Shown: positions 44,194 through 57,151, numbered from the stretch's first letter. The stretch: DNA of 64,000 nucleotides from Azorinus chamasolen (GCA_963576725.1 OY755252.1:30708578-30772577); one strand, 5' to 3'. Numbers and translations are program-made. The notes: generated from the sequence alone by a model not told the origin.

Positions 44194-44507
44194 TTCAAAT
44201 GTAAACGACATTCACAATGCATCTGACTTAGTGTCAGGCGGTGCAGTTCAGTCATTATTACACGGCCCTTTGCTACCTCAAAATCCTCGGAAAAAATCCA
44301 ACTTTCATGACGTAATACAGTAAAATACCCTTCAACGCAACCACCTAAAAAAGACGTTTTCTGCCGAGTCGTAAATGCAGGTGTTAGCTTAATGCAGGAA
44401 GAAATTTATTCAGAAAGCTCCAACAGGAGCTTTCAGCATTACTTTCTTCATGCATTAAGCAACCATCTGCTTTAAAATCCGCCCATGTCTATTCAATATG
44501 TAGTCGC

Positions 44508-44689
44508 CTAACCCTTTCCCTCATATTGACTTTTGACGACTCTCTAAATGTTGCTTTGTGAAACCATTGTGATAAATAGAGCATTTGCTCCTATAGGAGC
44601 AAATGCTCTATTTATCACAATGGTTTCAAACTACAATATTCTAAAATTTTCCTTTGGATCTAAAAATAGCCTATGAGGTAATGGGTTAA
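44508..44689 (+). mobile_element. Family C element with internal deletion
   Basis: CTAACCCTTTCCCTCATATT to GAGGTAATGGGTTAA. About 50 bp after the hairpin are missing. Confidence 0.8.
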
Positions 44690-45183
44690 GAGAAGTTCTA
44701 AAGTAGTTATCGCCTATTGCGAGAAGTGACTCGCGTTTGCAAACAGCTTGGATGAAGACAAGGCGCCGATCAGGATCCAAACTATTTGACACTCGGTCAA
44801 TGTATGTAGCTCCTCTAAAGTCTAATTAGATATAAAAAAAAAAAAGTAATCCAAATTGCTTTAAATTAAAATTTGAGCGGATATTTTATTTTTGTTTGCA
44901 GCGGGGGAAGGATGAAACGAATTTAGAATTGAAGACACATTTGGGTATTAAACACGTTGAATGCTGTTTTTTTTTGTTTTCAAATTGGGATTGACATCAA
45001 CGCCATTAAGTTTGAAGAGCTTACATTGGCTTGCTTATTTTGAATGACAAACACTACATACGCCCATCCTGTAGGATCCTGTAGGATCACTCTGGCGTGG
45101 GTCTACATTGTTTGCAAATCACATTGCAATGATTTTCCAGAGCCAAAGGGTAAAAGACATATTGATACTTCCGTAGTATGTTG

Positions 45184-45422
45184 TTAACCATTCTCTTGTT
45201 GAATTTTAAAATACATTTCTCCTTCTTTACCCATGCCCTGTTGTATAATTACATATACCTTAACCGTGTACAAGTATTTCACTGCTGTGGAATGCACTGG
45301 CTGCACAATCAATTTGTAAATAGTGCAGACCCTGATGAGACAGCTCCTGCAGGAGCTGTCTCATCTGGGTCTTCACTATTTACAGGTAGGTATATTGACG
45401 TGAATAGCAAGCGAAGGGTTAA
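45184..45422 (+). mobile_element. Family D element
   Basis: TTAACCATTCTCTTGTTGA to GCAAGCGAAGGGTTAA. Palindrome centre CTCCTGCAGGAG. Confidence 0.85.
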
Positions 45423-45952
45423 GTAACTTTCGTTTTTTATCAACCCTTTCGCTATTTAATATTCATATAAGAAAGTATGACATCATGAATATTTATTCTC
45501 TGTATTTTTATAATGTTTTATAATGTAACATTTTCTATGATTTTTGTTTTGTTTTGACAAACACTATAGAATCAGATCTATAGCATACCAAAAGCAGACC
45601 CTGATCAGATGATTCCTATAAGAGCATTCTGATCCGAGCGACTCCGTTTGCAAATGTGTTGAAAATGCGTTTATATGAAGGAAAGCGTTAAGATTAGTGT
45701 AAAAATAATGATTTTGTGAATATTATTTAGATGAGTTGTTATAAAAGCATTATTAACAATGGATTTTAACATGACAGAAACTCTAGAATCATATCATTCA
45801 ACGACGAACTGTGTTCTAATAAAACGATACATCAATGAGATTGTTTCGAATATAATATTTCTGCAATAAGTCATACGTGTATGTTTTCAAAATATGTGCA
45901 CACTACAAGTGTGGACAATGTTAGGTCCATAACAGTTGCATGATATACTTTC

Positions 45953-46166
45953 TTAACCCTTTCGCTGCCAATGCCTGATCTGTGAATACCTATGCAAACA
46001 GTTTGGATCCAGATGAGACGCCGAGTAACTCGGCGTCTCATCTGGATCCAAACTGTTTGTTACTGTTACTATGTTTTTGAAACAAAAATGAAGAAAATAA
46101 AAAAAATGAAATTTTGTAGCAGACGACAAAGTTAGCAGACGACAGAATCTGGCAGCGAAAGGGTTA
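45953..46166. mobile_element. Family B element
   Basis: Nearly identical to the copy at 40150, with a perfect central palindrome (CATCTGGATCC arms). Confidence 0.9.
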
Positions 46167-46183
46167 AAGAGAGCATGCTGACT

Positions 46184-46431
46184 TCAACCCTTTCCTTCAT
46201 ATAAACGCCTCTTCATTCATTTGCAAACAGAGAACACCCAGATTAGACGGCTCCTACAGGAGTCGTCTGATTAGAGTCTACTGTGTTTGCTTATGGTATA
46301 ATAAAGATCCAATGCTACAGTTTCTGACTGAGGCAAAACATTTTATGTACATTTGCCATTATAAAAGTTAGCTAATAAATATTCATGACATCATTATTTC
46401 TTACATGAATATTGAACAGGGAAAGGGTTAA
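46184..46431 (+). mobile_element. Family A element, well preserved
   Basis: TCAACCCTTTCCTTCATATA to CAGGGAAAGGGTTAA. Palindrome AGACGGCTCCTACAGGAGTC. Confidence 0.85.
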
Positions 46432-47069
46432 CCAATAGTGTAGCGGTTTATTGTGAATATTTAACCCCCTACTCCACAGATAAGCAAATTAACGCATTTG
46501 CAAACAGAGTATTCCCACATCTGACGTCTCCTGTAGGGTCTCTGCTAGGAGTGTGCTTATGAAACAATACATATGTCCGTAATTAAATCACGCGGTCTTA
46601 CTGTCTTGTGATCTGAATTACACAACATCTCAATTCCGAATAGTGGTCTAATACATGATGCATTACTTGGCTGAAATATTTCATTTCTTAAATGATAACG
46701 TAAAAGTTTTATCTTAAGTGTGTAATATACAAATATATTACATGTACACCACGTAATGATACTCACATAAAATCAAACATAAGACATCAAATTAATATAA
46801 CTTACTTCTTCATGCTTTATTATGTATAAAAGTCCTTTCCGCCAATACTGTCAAGAAACAAGTTTCTTTCAAATAAGCTAAATCTTTACCTGATGAATAT
46901 TCATGTGAAATATAATGACGTCATGAAATTAATTCTATTTGATGACCATTTACAATGGCATGCATACGCACACCGGGCAGAACCTGGCCAGACAGCTCAG
47001 TCAGACGTCGTCTGTTGTTGGTCTGCTCTGTTTGCAAATGCATCTAAATGCCTCTCTGTCAAGTAAAGG

Positions 47070-47284
47070 GTTAACCCTTTCCTTCTTATAAACGCCTTTC
47101 ACGCATTTTCAAACAGAGTAGACCCCGATCATGGTCTGTTCTGTTTGCTTATGAAATTATAATAGATATGACTACAGTTTCTTCTAACACCAAACATGTA
47201 TACATACACCATTCTAATAAATAAGCTAATAAATATTCATGATATCATTATTTCTTACATGAATATTCAACATGTAAAGGGAAA
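47070..47284 (+). mobile_element. Family A element with shortened palindrome
   Basis: TTAACCCTTTCCTTCTTATA to CATGTAAAGGGAAA. Most of the hairpin is deleted (CCCCGATCATGGTC). Confidence 0.75.
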
Positions 47285-47698
47285 CGTATCCAAAGCCTTA
47301 AGAATTAACCTAAGCAGAACCCAACACAGTTCAAATATCTCCGCCAGTCACTTCAGAATTGACGGTTGTCAAGAAAACTGCTTAAAAATTCATCAAAGAA
47401 CAAAATTCCACTCTCACATACCATTAACTTGATTGTGAAGAAATTACTAGGGTTAGTGATTTTAGCACGGATGTCGTGTATTGTTAATACAATGAAACTC
47501 ATCTAAACTGCACACTCAGATGAATATTAATGTCGGTTTTGAAGACAGGTGGCAGTTTAACGCAGGTTGACACTCATGCAGAAAGCTAACAAACGATTTT
47601 TTTCATGACCACATTGCATTAATCAGTAACCTGCCTAAAACATGTCTGATTTCTTCTTTAGTACATGTTCTGACTATCGAGGTTGAACTGTATGTATA

Positions 47699-47903
47699 CA
47701 GTAGAGCATGTCTCAATCGGACATTTATCTATTGAACATATCATTCTTAAAAAGCAGGTGGTTGCTTAATGCAGGGCAAAAGTAATGCAGAAAGCTCCTA
47801 TAGGAGCTTTCTGCATTACTTTTGACCTGCATTAAGCTACCACCTGTCTTAGTGACGCATAAGTAGACCTCTTTTTGATGGACGTTTAAGACAGGTTCTA
47901 GCG
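47699..47903. mobile_element. Family G MITE
   Basis: CAGTAGAGCATGTCTCAATC start. Centre AAGCTCCTATAGGAGCTT with long arms (GCATTACTTTTGACCTGC). Confidence 0.75.
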
Positions 47904-48231
47904 TATATACACACCTACACTTTGAATATATACATAGATTAGTTAACATCAATCGCACCTTTAATTAATAAAACAAACTAACATTTATAGCAAAGAATGT
48001 TATGTAAAGAAAGACATTTAATGTACATTTACAGATTGTCAAAATATTAGACGATACCTAGATATGTATACTACAAACGTTTATCACTAACTTTTGTTCA
48101 GTAATCTTTATTTTAGTGATATTACTTATATGGATAGATTACAAAATATACCGTTTGAGCAAATTATCAGTTTTAAAAGAATATGTCTTTTATTATAAAG
48201 ATAGATTTTTAACATGTTGATGTTAGGTGTA

Positions 48232-48440
48232 CAGTAGCAAATGCCTAAAGCGGTCATTCATTTATTGTACATCTATAGGAGTCTTAAAAAGCAGGTGCTT
48301 GTTAAATACAGGGCAAGCGTAATACAGAAAACTCCTATAACAGCTTTTTGAATTACATTTGGCCTGCATTAAGCTACCATCTGCCATGCAGGTCTATAAT
48401 TAGACCTCTTTTTGATGGCCGCTTAAGACAAGATCTACTG
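48232..48440. mobile_element. Family G MITE
   Basis: CAGTAGCAAATGCC to GATCTACTG. Core GCAGGTGCTTGTTAAATAC. Confidence 0.7.
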
Positions 48441-49009
48441 TGTCAAGTGTTAACCATAATTCAACAGTAAATAATACCACAGCAGAAAAAACTTTAATGG
48501 TCGCTTGGCTCGCTCAGTGTCGATGCCTTTGTATGGTTTGTGTTCAAATATTTGCACTCAGTGATTCCGGAAATTAATTTAGATTTATAAATGGTAGAAG
48601 AAGGATACTTGGTGAGTGGGTAGCTTTTGGTGCCTTTGCAACTGTGCAGACCCAGACCAGAATCTGCTCTGTTTGTTTATGAAATTGTATGGACCTAACT
48701 CAACCGTTTCTGCCATGGCAATGCTATATACAATATAACACATGTTGATAAATATTCAGTATGACATTATTTCTTACAAAATTATTGATAAAGACGGTAA
48801 GCAAAATTAGAGGCTACCTCACGGTTCTCAACTTCATATGTTAGAATTCATCCATTTGTGTTTCTACCAACTCCAACCTGGGTTTAGAGATGGGGTACAT
48901 TTGTAGCATGGGTCCAGATTAGACGCTACTCAGTAGTATCTCAAAGGCTTCAACGATTCAGAAGAAAGTAAAACATTGCGACATATCGCAATTGAAACAG
49001 CCGTTCTTT

Positions 49010-49557
49010 TTAACCCTTTACTTCATGAATATTCATGTAAGAAATAATGACGACATGAATATTAATAAGATTATTTTTTATAAACGCAGGACATTTTGGC
49101 TCAGACAGAAGCTGTAGAATCAGATCTATATTACACTATAAGCAAACAGAGCATACCCTGATCTGGGACTACCCTGTTTGCAAATGCGTGAAAATGCGCT
49201 AACATAAGCCTTTACTTCATGAATATTTGCAAATAGAATACAATGTAGTATAGTTTCCGCTTTGGAAAAAAGTTAATGTGTAAATATATAATTTTAAAAT
49301 TTAATCTAGTTAATATTTATGATGTCATCATATCTTTCATGACTATTCATGGAGTATAGCAGTCGCCTGATCAGGGTCTGCTCTGTTTGCTCATGAAATA
49401 ATATAGATGTTAGGCAGAGACTGTAGAATGGGATCTATTTTATACCATAAGCAAACAGAGCAAACCCAGATCAGACGGCTCCTATAGGAGCCGTCTGTTC
49501 TGGGTCTACTCTGTTTGCAAAGGCGTAGAAAGGCGTATTTATGGAGGAAAGGGTTAA
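49010..49557 (-). mobile_element. Composite of two or three family A elements
   Basis: TTAACCCTTTACTTCATGAA starts one copy; partial copies follow at about 49200 and 49380. The last ends GAGGAAAGGGTTAA with a perfect hairpin CAGACGGCTCCTATAGGAGC. Confidence 0.65.
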
Positions 49558-50217
49558 GAAACCCCGTCCAGATCTTATTTAGGAACCCGTTCATTTGTTC
49601 ATGGTGAGGATGCCCAGCGATCCAAATATTTGCTAGTATAAGACAATACCATCGATGGGTTTAGAAAAACAGTGGATACCCTGATCAGAGGGCTCCTTCA
49701 GGAATCCTCTGATCTGGGTCTACCCTGTTTGCCTAAGTCCTTTAAGGGACATTGAGCACTAACTCGTTAACATATAAATTCGTTTCTCTGCTGTTTGTTA
49801 ACGTTTTTTGTCTGGCAGCTACTGCCTACATGTAACAGCTAGAACGAGCCCTTGGTCAAGGGAGGTAACAAACGTAGCCTTTAACAGTACATAAGCAGTA
49901 GCTTCTCTTGTATTATTCTCAAAACCATTACGTCTACAAATGCACGTAGGCAAAATGGTATAGGCCAAAAAAGGCTTATAAGAACACCAAGCTCGGGACC
50001 AGCACTGTTTGCTACACTAGGTATTCGTAGTTATTGTATTTATTTTCATTGTGAGTTGCATTTTGCACAATGGTTCATTGTTGTATAACGATAGAACCCA
50101 TTATGAATACCGGTATTTCTAATGCGAAACAGTGCAAAGCTCATACAATTTACAAATGTTAGTAAATTATTGTTTTGCTTTTGTTTGTTTGCTATTTGTT
50201 TGTTTGTTGTTGTTTTT

Positions 50218-50438
50218 TCAAATTTCAATACCTACTGAATATTCATGGAAAATATTTTATAATGAAATATGGAAGGTGGACCAATGTGGTCATTTTAGAA
50301 AGTAAAGAAAAAGACCTACCAAATTCCATTAGCAAACAGAGCAGACCCAGATTAGACAGCTCCTATAGGGGCCGTCTGGTCTGGGTCTACTCTGTTTTCA
50401 AATGTGTGAAAATGTGTTTATATGAGAGAAAGGGTTGA
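50218..50438 (-). mobile_element. Family A (A2) element, left end lost
   Basis: AAATTTCAATACCTACTGAA to GAGAGAAAGGGTTGA. Palindrome AGACAGCTCCTATAGGGGCC. Confidence 0.7.
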
Positions 50439-50439
50439 C

Positions 50440-51120
50440 TGGTTTCCCGCTTTCAAAGAGTAAATATACATTTATTTAAAAAAGTGGGACGAGGTTTTTC
50501 TGTCTTTGAATAAAAAAAAAATCGAACGTGATAAAAAGCTGTTACGAGTCATTTTCGGCTATCCAGCTTTCTGGAAACCTCTGTCTTCAGTTGACCGTCA
50601 GACATCCAATCAACCTCATAGTAGAGATAATTAAGTTCTGCCATTTGTGTGAAACAATTCGATTCCCTTTCGTATCGATCACCAAATAAACCGAACCAGC
50701 TTACCTTGGATTTCATCGTAGTATTACTTCTTGGAAATAAAGTAACAGTTCTCCATAACGACCACTCAAACGATTTCTATTTGTGGGGTTTTAAGACTAG
50801 TGGAAGCTTAATGCAATGTGTTGGCGATAATATAGGCGGGGTTTTTTTTGCCGTATTTTCATCCTGCATTAGACAACCAACTGCTTTTAATTTTATTAAG
50901 TTTTAGCCATATCAATATACTTTCATAAGCACACTGAGTAGACCAGAATTGGAGAGCTCCTACAGAAGCTGCCTGAACAGGATCTACTCTGTTTACAAGG
51001 CGTCCAATGGCATATGTACCAGACAGAGGATTCGCGCCGTCCTAATTGCCCCTTTGTGAAACAAATTAAGTTAATATACACGTATATGCATCAGTCATTT
51101 GATAATATTGTGATCTTAAC
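50440..51120. other. Mostly unique stretch, no confirmed gene
   Basis: It contains one G-like MITE core (50790-50890) and part of a worn A element. On the minus strand, ATG at 50644 opens 31 codons (MAELNYLYYEVDW...) and ATGAAATCCAAG at 50716 is followed by a GTAAGC donor. Neither has a partner exon I can find. Confidence 0.25.
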
Positions 51121-51334
51121 CCTTTTTTTACAGATGACTTTTTGGCACCTTTACGAGCAGAGTAGACCCAGATAAGACGACTGTTGTAGGAGCAGTCTGG
51201 TCAGACTCTACTCTGTTTACTTATGGAATAAAAATGATATGACATACAGTTTCTGATTTGACAAAGAAACGTTTTAATTGACCCTAATAAAAATCCAGGC
51301 GATAAATATTTATGAGGCATACGTTTTTGTATAA

Positions 51335-51584
51335 TTAACCCTTTCCCTATGAATATAAACGTGTTTTCACGCATTTGCAAACAGAGTAGACCCAGATCAG
51401 ACGGCTCAGGAGCCGTCTGATCAGGATCTGCTCTGTTTGCTAAAGGCATTTGATAAATCTGTTTCTTTACTTTCTAAAAATGGCTATAATGTTCCACCTT
51501 CCATATTTCATTATAACTATTTTGTCCATTAACAGCCAGTAGGTATTGAAATTTGGACTGAACATAGAACAGGGAAAGTATTAA
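51335..51584 (+). mobile_element. Family A element
   Basis: TTAACCCTTTCCCTATGAAT to CAGGGAAAGTATTAA. Palindrome CAGACGGCTCAGGAGCCGTC. Confidence 0.8.
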
Positions 51585-52200
51585 TCACGAGGGAAATGGT
51601 TAACGTGTCTATAATTTTATTTTTGTCCATGATAGCAGCGGCAAGGTAGGTGTTAGACATGGTCGATACCCCTCTCGTGAATGATTGATAAATCTTCTCT
51701 GATGAATTATACAAAATCAACCTTGTAGCAGATATATTTCCATTGGAACATCTTTCACGTCCATACATATCTTAGTCACTTCGTTTAACAGAGGCGCTTT
51801 GTTGGAATACATGTACAAGCATTTCAAACATAGAAAATGGCAGATTCTTATAGAAATGTTGATCTATACCGTTTTGTAAAATTCATGAAATCTGGTTTCC
51901 AGCATCTTCAAGATTGACAGAGAACGGAAATCAATATGACAGGAAGTCAATGGGGTAATTCCAATCCTTTGTTATGCAAAACACCCAGTGTCTGACTTTA
52001 AGGCTATAAGGCTGGCTCTACAGGTACAGCAAGCGTAACATTTTCCGTACTTGATATTATGTAAAAAAAATAAATTAAAAACAAATAATAGCATCATGAA
52101 TATTTTTCTTAACTGACTTTTTTTATAATGTCATATGCATACATGAATTTTGTTATTGTTAGAACATGTAGAATCAGATCCATTTACAATTCCATAGGTA
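51585..52200. other. Gene-poor stretch, nothing recognised
   Basis: No repeat family, RNA or credible exon seen between the A element ending at 51584 and a worn A copy near 52200. Confidence 0.4.
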
Positions 52201-52284
52201 AACAGAGGAGACCCTGATCAGATAGCTCCTATACGTACCATCTGGTTGGGTTTACTCTGTTTATAAATGCATGAAAAAAAAAGA

Positions 52285-52400
52285 CCGAGTGTCAAACAGT
52301 CTGGACCCAGATGAGACGCCGAGTTACTCGGCGTCTCATCTGGATCCGAACTATTTGCATAGGTAATCAGGTATTCACCGTTAGCGTGCAAACAGTTAAT
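52285..52400. mobile_element. Family H element core
   Basis: GACCGAGTGTCAAACAGTC, GACGCCGAGTTACTCGGCGT, ATTTGCATAGGTAATCAGG. Confidence 0.65.
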
Positions 52401-52480
52401 TAGCTGAAGTTTTATTATGACCTTGTGAATAAGGTAACTTTATAGTTTATACCAAGGCATACACTGTAGAATCAGGTCCA

Positions 52481-52928
52481 CAGTAGGACCGGTCTTAAGT
52501 GGCCATACAATTATTTAATATAGGAGTAGGTAGCTGCTTAATGCAGGACAAAAGTAATGTAAAATGTTCCTATGGGAGCTTTTTACATTGCGTTTGGCAG
52601 TCTTTAACTCTTTTGACGCCAAATTTAAAAGTGTCGTCTGCAATAATAATTATTTCATATTAAATATAATTCTAAACTAAATAATAAAGGTATGTTAGTA
52701 AAGCATTTTTTTAAAAAATATATATGTATGCTTGGGCTAAAAAAACAACAGAAAACAGTGAAGTCCCTGGTCAGATGCCGCCTTGAAAAGGCGGCATCTG
52801 ACCTGGGACTAAACTGTTTTCAATGGTGCCGACAGGTGACATTGGCACCGAAAGAGTTAAGTGACCACCTGCCTTATAGACCCATAATTAGACCTCTTTT
52901 TGATGGCCGCTAAATAGAGGTTCTACTG
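52481..52928. mobile_element. Family G MITE split by a family E insertion
   Basis: CAGTAGGACCGGTCTTAAG to GGTTCTACTG. A family E element interrupts it at the TTAA of its right arm; TTAA is present on both sides of the insert. Confidence 0.75.
52604..52860 (-). mobile_element. Family E element nested in family G
   Basis: TTAACTCTTTTGACGCCAAA to TGGCACCGAAAGAGTTAA. Palindrome GATGCCGCCTTGAAAAGGCG. Confidence 0.85.
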
Positions 52929-53320
52929 TTTTTCATCAGCAAACAAAGCATACCCTGATCGGACGGTTCATACAGGGGCCATCTGATCTGGGTCTACTTG
53001 GTTTTCGAAAGCGTAGAAAGACGTGACTATCAAGTAAAGGGCTCAAGGGGGATGGGGTTAAAATCTACATGTGACCCCGGCACGCTTGACCTTTTTACAA
53101 CGGGTGGGGTAATTACGCTTTGCGATAACCCGAGTATGAACTTAAGGTGGCGTTCCATATATCGATACCGTTTTGCCCCAGTGTTACCAAATAAAGAAAT
53201 ATGGAAATGAGCTGCATGATATCAATGCGGCTATTTAAACCTAGTTAGATCCACCACCGTTATATTAAATGAGCGATACACTGACAGAATATGTTACGCA
53301 TACAAAGTGCGTTTCACTAT

Positions 53321-53536
53321 TTAACTCATACAACGCTGACTTTTCAATTCGACTATTCCAAAATTCAAACAGGTCAATCTTACGGTGAATATTTAGGGAT
53401 TTTTCTGAAGAAAAGTGTAATATTATGTCAAACAGTGCAGACCCTGATGAGAGGGCTCCTCTAGGAGACCTCTCATCTGGGTATACACTGTTTGCAAAGG
53501 ACATTAGTGATTCGTGCCCAGCACTGTAAAGGACAC
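53321..53536 (-). mobile_element. Family J element, reverse, well preserved
   Basis: TTAACTCATACAACGCTGAC to GTGCCCAGCACTGTAAAGG. Palindrome GAGAGGGCTCCTCTAGGAGA. Confidence 0.7.
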
Positions 53537-54151
53537 TGAGCACTGCAATTCACTGACATATGATAACTTGCAAAGAGGTTCGATCAGAAAGAGACGCCGC
53601 GTTACTCGGCGTATAATGAGGATCCAAACTGTTTCATGTTGTGATTATGTTTGTAAAACAAACAAGGAAGAACAACTAAAATGCTCTGGGCTTGGTTACA
53701 GGTTTTGTTAACAGAGAACACACCTTTGCTGCAATATGCTTTGCTTTACCATTTTCTCATGATGAATATTCATGTAAGAAATAATGAAATCATGAATATG
53801 TATTACATGTAGCTGAATATTTATAATGACATATGATCATACGATTAGTTGGCCAAAATGTAGAATCAGATCTATACACTGTGCAATTAAATAGATACAC
53901 AGAATAGGCCCTGATCAGACAGCTCCTACAGAAGGAAGAACATGGAATGTGGAACATTGTAACCATTTTAGAAAGTAAAGAAACAGATATATCAAATTCC
54001 ATTGGCAAACAGAGCAGACCTTGATCAGACGGCCCATATAGGAACTGTTTGATCTGGGCCTTCTCTGTTTGCAGATGCGTGGAAAGGAGTTCATATGGAG
54101 GAAAGGGTTAAGATTTTACAGCATACGATAAAACTATGCGGACGACAATTA

Positions 54152-54357
54152 CAGTAAAACCTCTCTATAACGACCACAAAATTACATCAAGTAATTTGTG
54201 TTAAAGGCAGGTGGATGCTTAAAGCAAGGTGAAAGTAAAACAGAGCGCTCCTATGGGAGCGTTATGTTTTACTTTCACCTTGCTTTAAGCAACCACCTGC
54301 CCAAAATACCAATACTAATTAACACAATTAAGTGGTCGTTATAGAGAGGTTTTACTG
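54152..54357. mobile_element. Family F MITE
   Basis: CAGTAAAACCTCTC ends, TA flank at least on the right, centre CTCCTATGGGAG. Confidence 0.85.
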
Positions 54358-55021
54358 TACTTAGCGTTAAATAAATTGGTGAATAGAGGTCATGGTGTAA
54401 AGTTTGTTCTATGAATCTTCTGTAGACTACGGCCTGTAATTACGGGCTTTATAAAGTGTATACAATGTACATACATGTATACAGGTTGAATGTTCCTTAT
54501 AAATCAATTCTAACCTTTTACCTGGTGAATAATTAAAACAGGCTTTTCCCTTTCTGAATGGTAATTAACCATAAAAATTGTATCAAAATTTATCACCGTA
54601 GAAAATGATTGTTATGACAAACAGTGCAGACTCTGATCAAAATGGTTCCCTAGGAGGCCATTTGATCTGAGTCTAAACTGTTTACAAAGGTATTGTGTAC
54701 TGGTTCCCACACATTAAATGTTAAATATATTTGTTTATTGTGCTTCAATTTTATCAACATGAAAATGGCATCGAGTGTCACGATGATTTAATCTCTACAT
54801 AACAAAGCACAGAGGGCGCCTTATCTTAACACTAGGCTAGCTGAATAGCATTGATTGTCGTCTGCAAAAATTGTCGTCTGCTAATATAATTCATATAAAA
54901 TTTGATTAATATTTAGTATGATCTTGGTCTACTCTGTTAGCGAGGGTGTTTTAATGCGTCTGTATCAGTTAAAGGGCTGAAAGGAGGGAAATGTGTTTCA
55001 GCTTTAAAATCTCGCCTGCAA

Positions 55022-55170
55022 GGATACATGTATACATGAGCCCTTGAGTCTGAGATTATTCTCAAGTATCTGATTGGTCAGATTCTGAGCAAGCTCAGAA
55101 TCTAACCAATCAGATGCTTGAGAATGATCTCTCAGATTCAAACAAAATGTTTTATAACTCCAGGGCATGG
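55022..55170. repeat. Family L hairpin element, diverged
   Basis: GAGTCTGAGATTATTCTCAA, CTGATTGGTCAGATTCTGAG and complement, ending TTTTATAACTCCAGGG. Half copies of this variety occur near 4630-4680 and 31873-31945. Confidence 0.75.
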
Positions 55171-55446
55171 TGCCTGTGTTGTTCTTTACCCGATATAGAC
55201 AACTATTGATGTGTTTGCAAGCAGAGTAGACCCAGATAAGACGGTCCCCATTGGTGCTGTCTGATCTTGGTCTGCTCTGTTTTGATTGTGTGCTTAAATA
55301 CTTATGTACATGTATGTCCGATTTTATGGTTTCTGCATTGACCAAAACGGCTATATTCATATGCCATTGTAAACAGCAAATAAACATCCACACAATCACG
55401 CAGTCTTATGGCTTACATCAGTATTCTTTGTGTAAACGGAATTTAT

Positions 55447-55659
55447 TTAACTCTTTCGCTGCCAATGCCGGATCTGTGATTACCTATGCAAACAGTTTGG
55501 ATCCAGATGAGACGCCGAGTAACGGCGTCTCATCAGTATCCAAACTGTTTGTTACTGTTACTATGTTTTTGAAACAAAAATGAAGAAAATAAAAAGAATG
55601 AAAATTTGTAACAGACGACAAAGTAAGCAGACGACAGAGTTTAGCAGCGAAAGGGTTAA
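55447..55659. mobile_element. Family B element
   Basis: TTAACTCTTTCGCTGCC to TAGCAGCGAAAGGGTTAA. A few bases are lost at the palindrome centre (GAGTAACGGCGTC). Confidence 0.9.
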
Positions 55660-55785
55660 TGAATATCAAACGGCAGGTTGACAGTTAAGAGGCTGATACG
55701 TGGCTTAGTTAGCAGGAGTCTAATCTGCACCCATACTCTTTGAAAATGATGAAAATGACAGTTTTAGATCTAATCAGATCCCTGT

Positions 55786-56021
55786 TCTATGTTTATTCCA
55801 AATTTCAATACCTGAATAATCATGGACAAATTAGCTACAGTGAAATATGGAAGGTCGACCATTGTAGCCATTTTAGAAAGTAAAGAAGTAGATCTATCAA
55901 ATTCCATTCCATTAGAAAACAGAGCAGGCCCTGACCAGACGGCTCCTATAGGAGTCGTCTGATCTTGGTCTACTCTGTTTGCAAATGCGTGAAAACACGT
56001 TTATATGAGGGAAAGGGTTAA
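55786..56021 (-). mobile_element. Family A (A2) element
   Basis: CCCTGTTCTATGTTTATTCC to GAGGGAAAGGGTTAA. Palindrome CAGACGGCTCCTATAGGAGT. Confidence 0.75.
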
Positions 56022-56914
56022 CCCATGAAATGTTGAACATTCAAGGTGGATCGACTCTTCGATGTTCAACTATAGAGTATAATCAGTATGAACGACTTGA
56101 TAATGATATTGAATGACAAACTGCGCAGACCCTGATCAAAGGAAGGTTGCTCTAGATGCCATGTGATATGGGTCTTCACTGTTTGCAAATGCCAGTTGAC
56201 TCGTTTCCCACAATCACAAGGCTAAGGACGTGTAAAAGATAAACAGTCCTGAAATTGTCGTCTATTTCAACAGTGTCGTCTGCTGTAACAAGTTTAACAT
56301 AACGAACGCGCGCGATTGTTATAAAATGACGAGTTATGTGGATCTGCATGGCCACGCTTGTCTTTTGAAATATCGTTAAGTCTGATCAGGATCTCATATG
56401 AGCAAACATCCGGGTTCTTTTGGATATAACATTCATAAGGTCAGATTTTAAATACAAGAGGGGTATTCACTGGACTAGTTGATTTTGGATGTAGCCTTTG
56501 AAACGCTTATCCCTTGTAATAGCACATGTCAAATAGACAGAGCCCAAAACAAACAATAATGCCCAACAACCCTTAAACGTCACCCAATGCGCCGTCTGCT
56601 AAATCAAAATCGTCTGTTTTAAGCTCGAGCGCAGACATTTTTTGTCTCTTCGAATCGAATATGAATATGTAAGTCGAATCAAGTCGAGTTTCAATTTAAA
56701 GGCAAATACCTGGAATATCTAATCTTGGTCTAACCTGTTTTCCAAGTTGGCATTATACACATATGGATTTATAAAAGAAACAAGGCCAAAAGTTAAACAA
56801 TGCCTTTATCATTTACAAGCTTCCGATTGTGTGGAGTTGGAGAGGAGATTTGTTTAGAGTGTTAGATTTTGTGTGCCTATCATCTTACAAGTGTGGAGAT
56901 TGTTCTGTCCAAAT

Positions 56915-57151
56915 TTAACCCTTTACTCCATAAATACGCCTTGCTACGCCTTTACAAACAGAGTAGACCCAGATCAGACGGCTCCTATATCTGATCTGGG
57001 TCTGCTCTGTTTGCTTTTGATATAATATAGATCTGATTCTTAAACTTCTGTCACGATAAAGAATTATTTTGTTCATAGTGAAATTATTAAAAAGTCATTG
57101 CATTAATATCCATGAGGTCATTATTTCATGCCTGAATATTCATGGAATAAA
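56915..57151 (+). mobile_element. Family A element
   Basis: TTAACCCTTTACTCCATAAA to GGAATAAAGGGTGAA. Hairpin centre shortened (GGCTCCTATATCTG). Confidence 0.75.

Noticed and set aside
55004..55583. Open frames of 131 and 110 codons around 55.0-55.6 kb
   Set aside because: They run across L, A and B elements; the sequence is repeat-derived.
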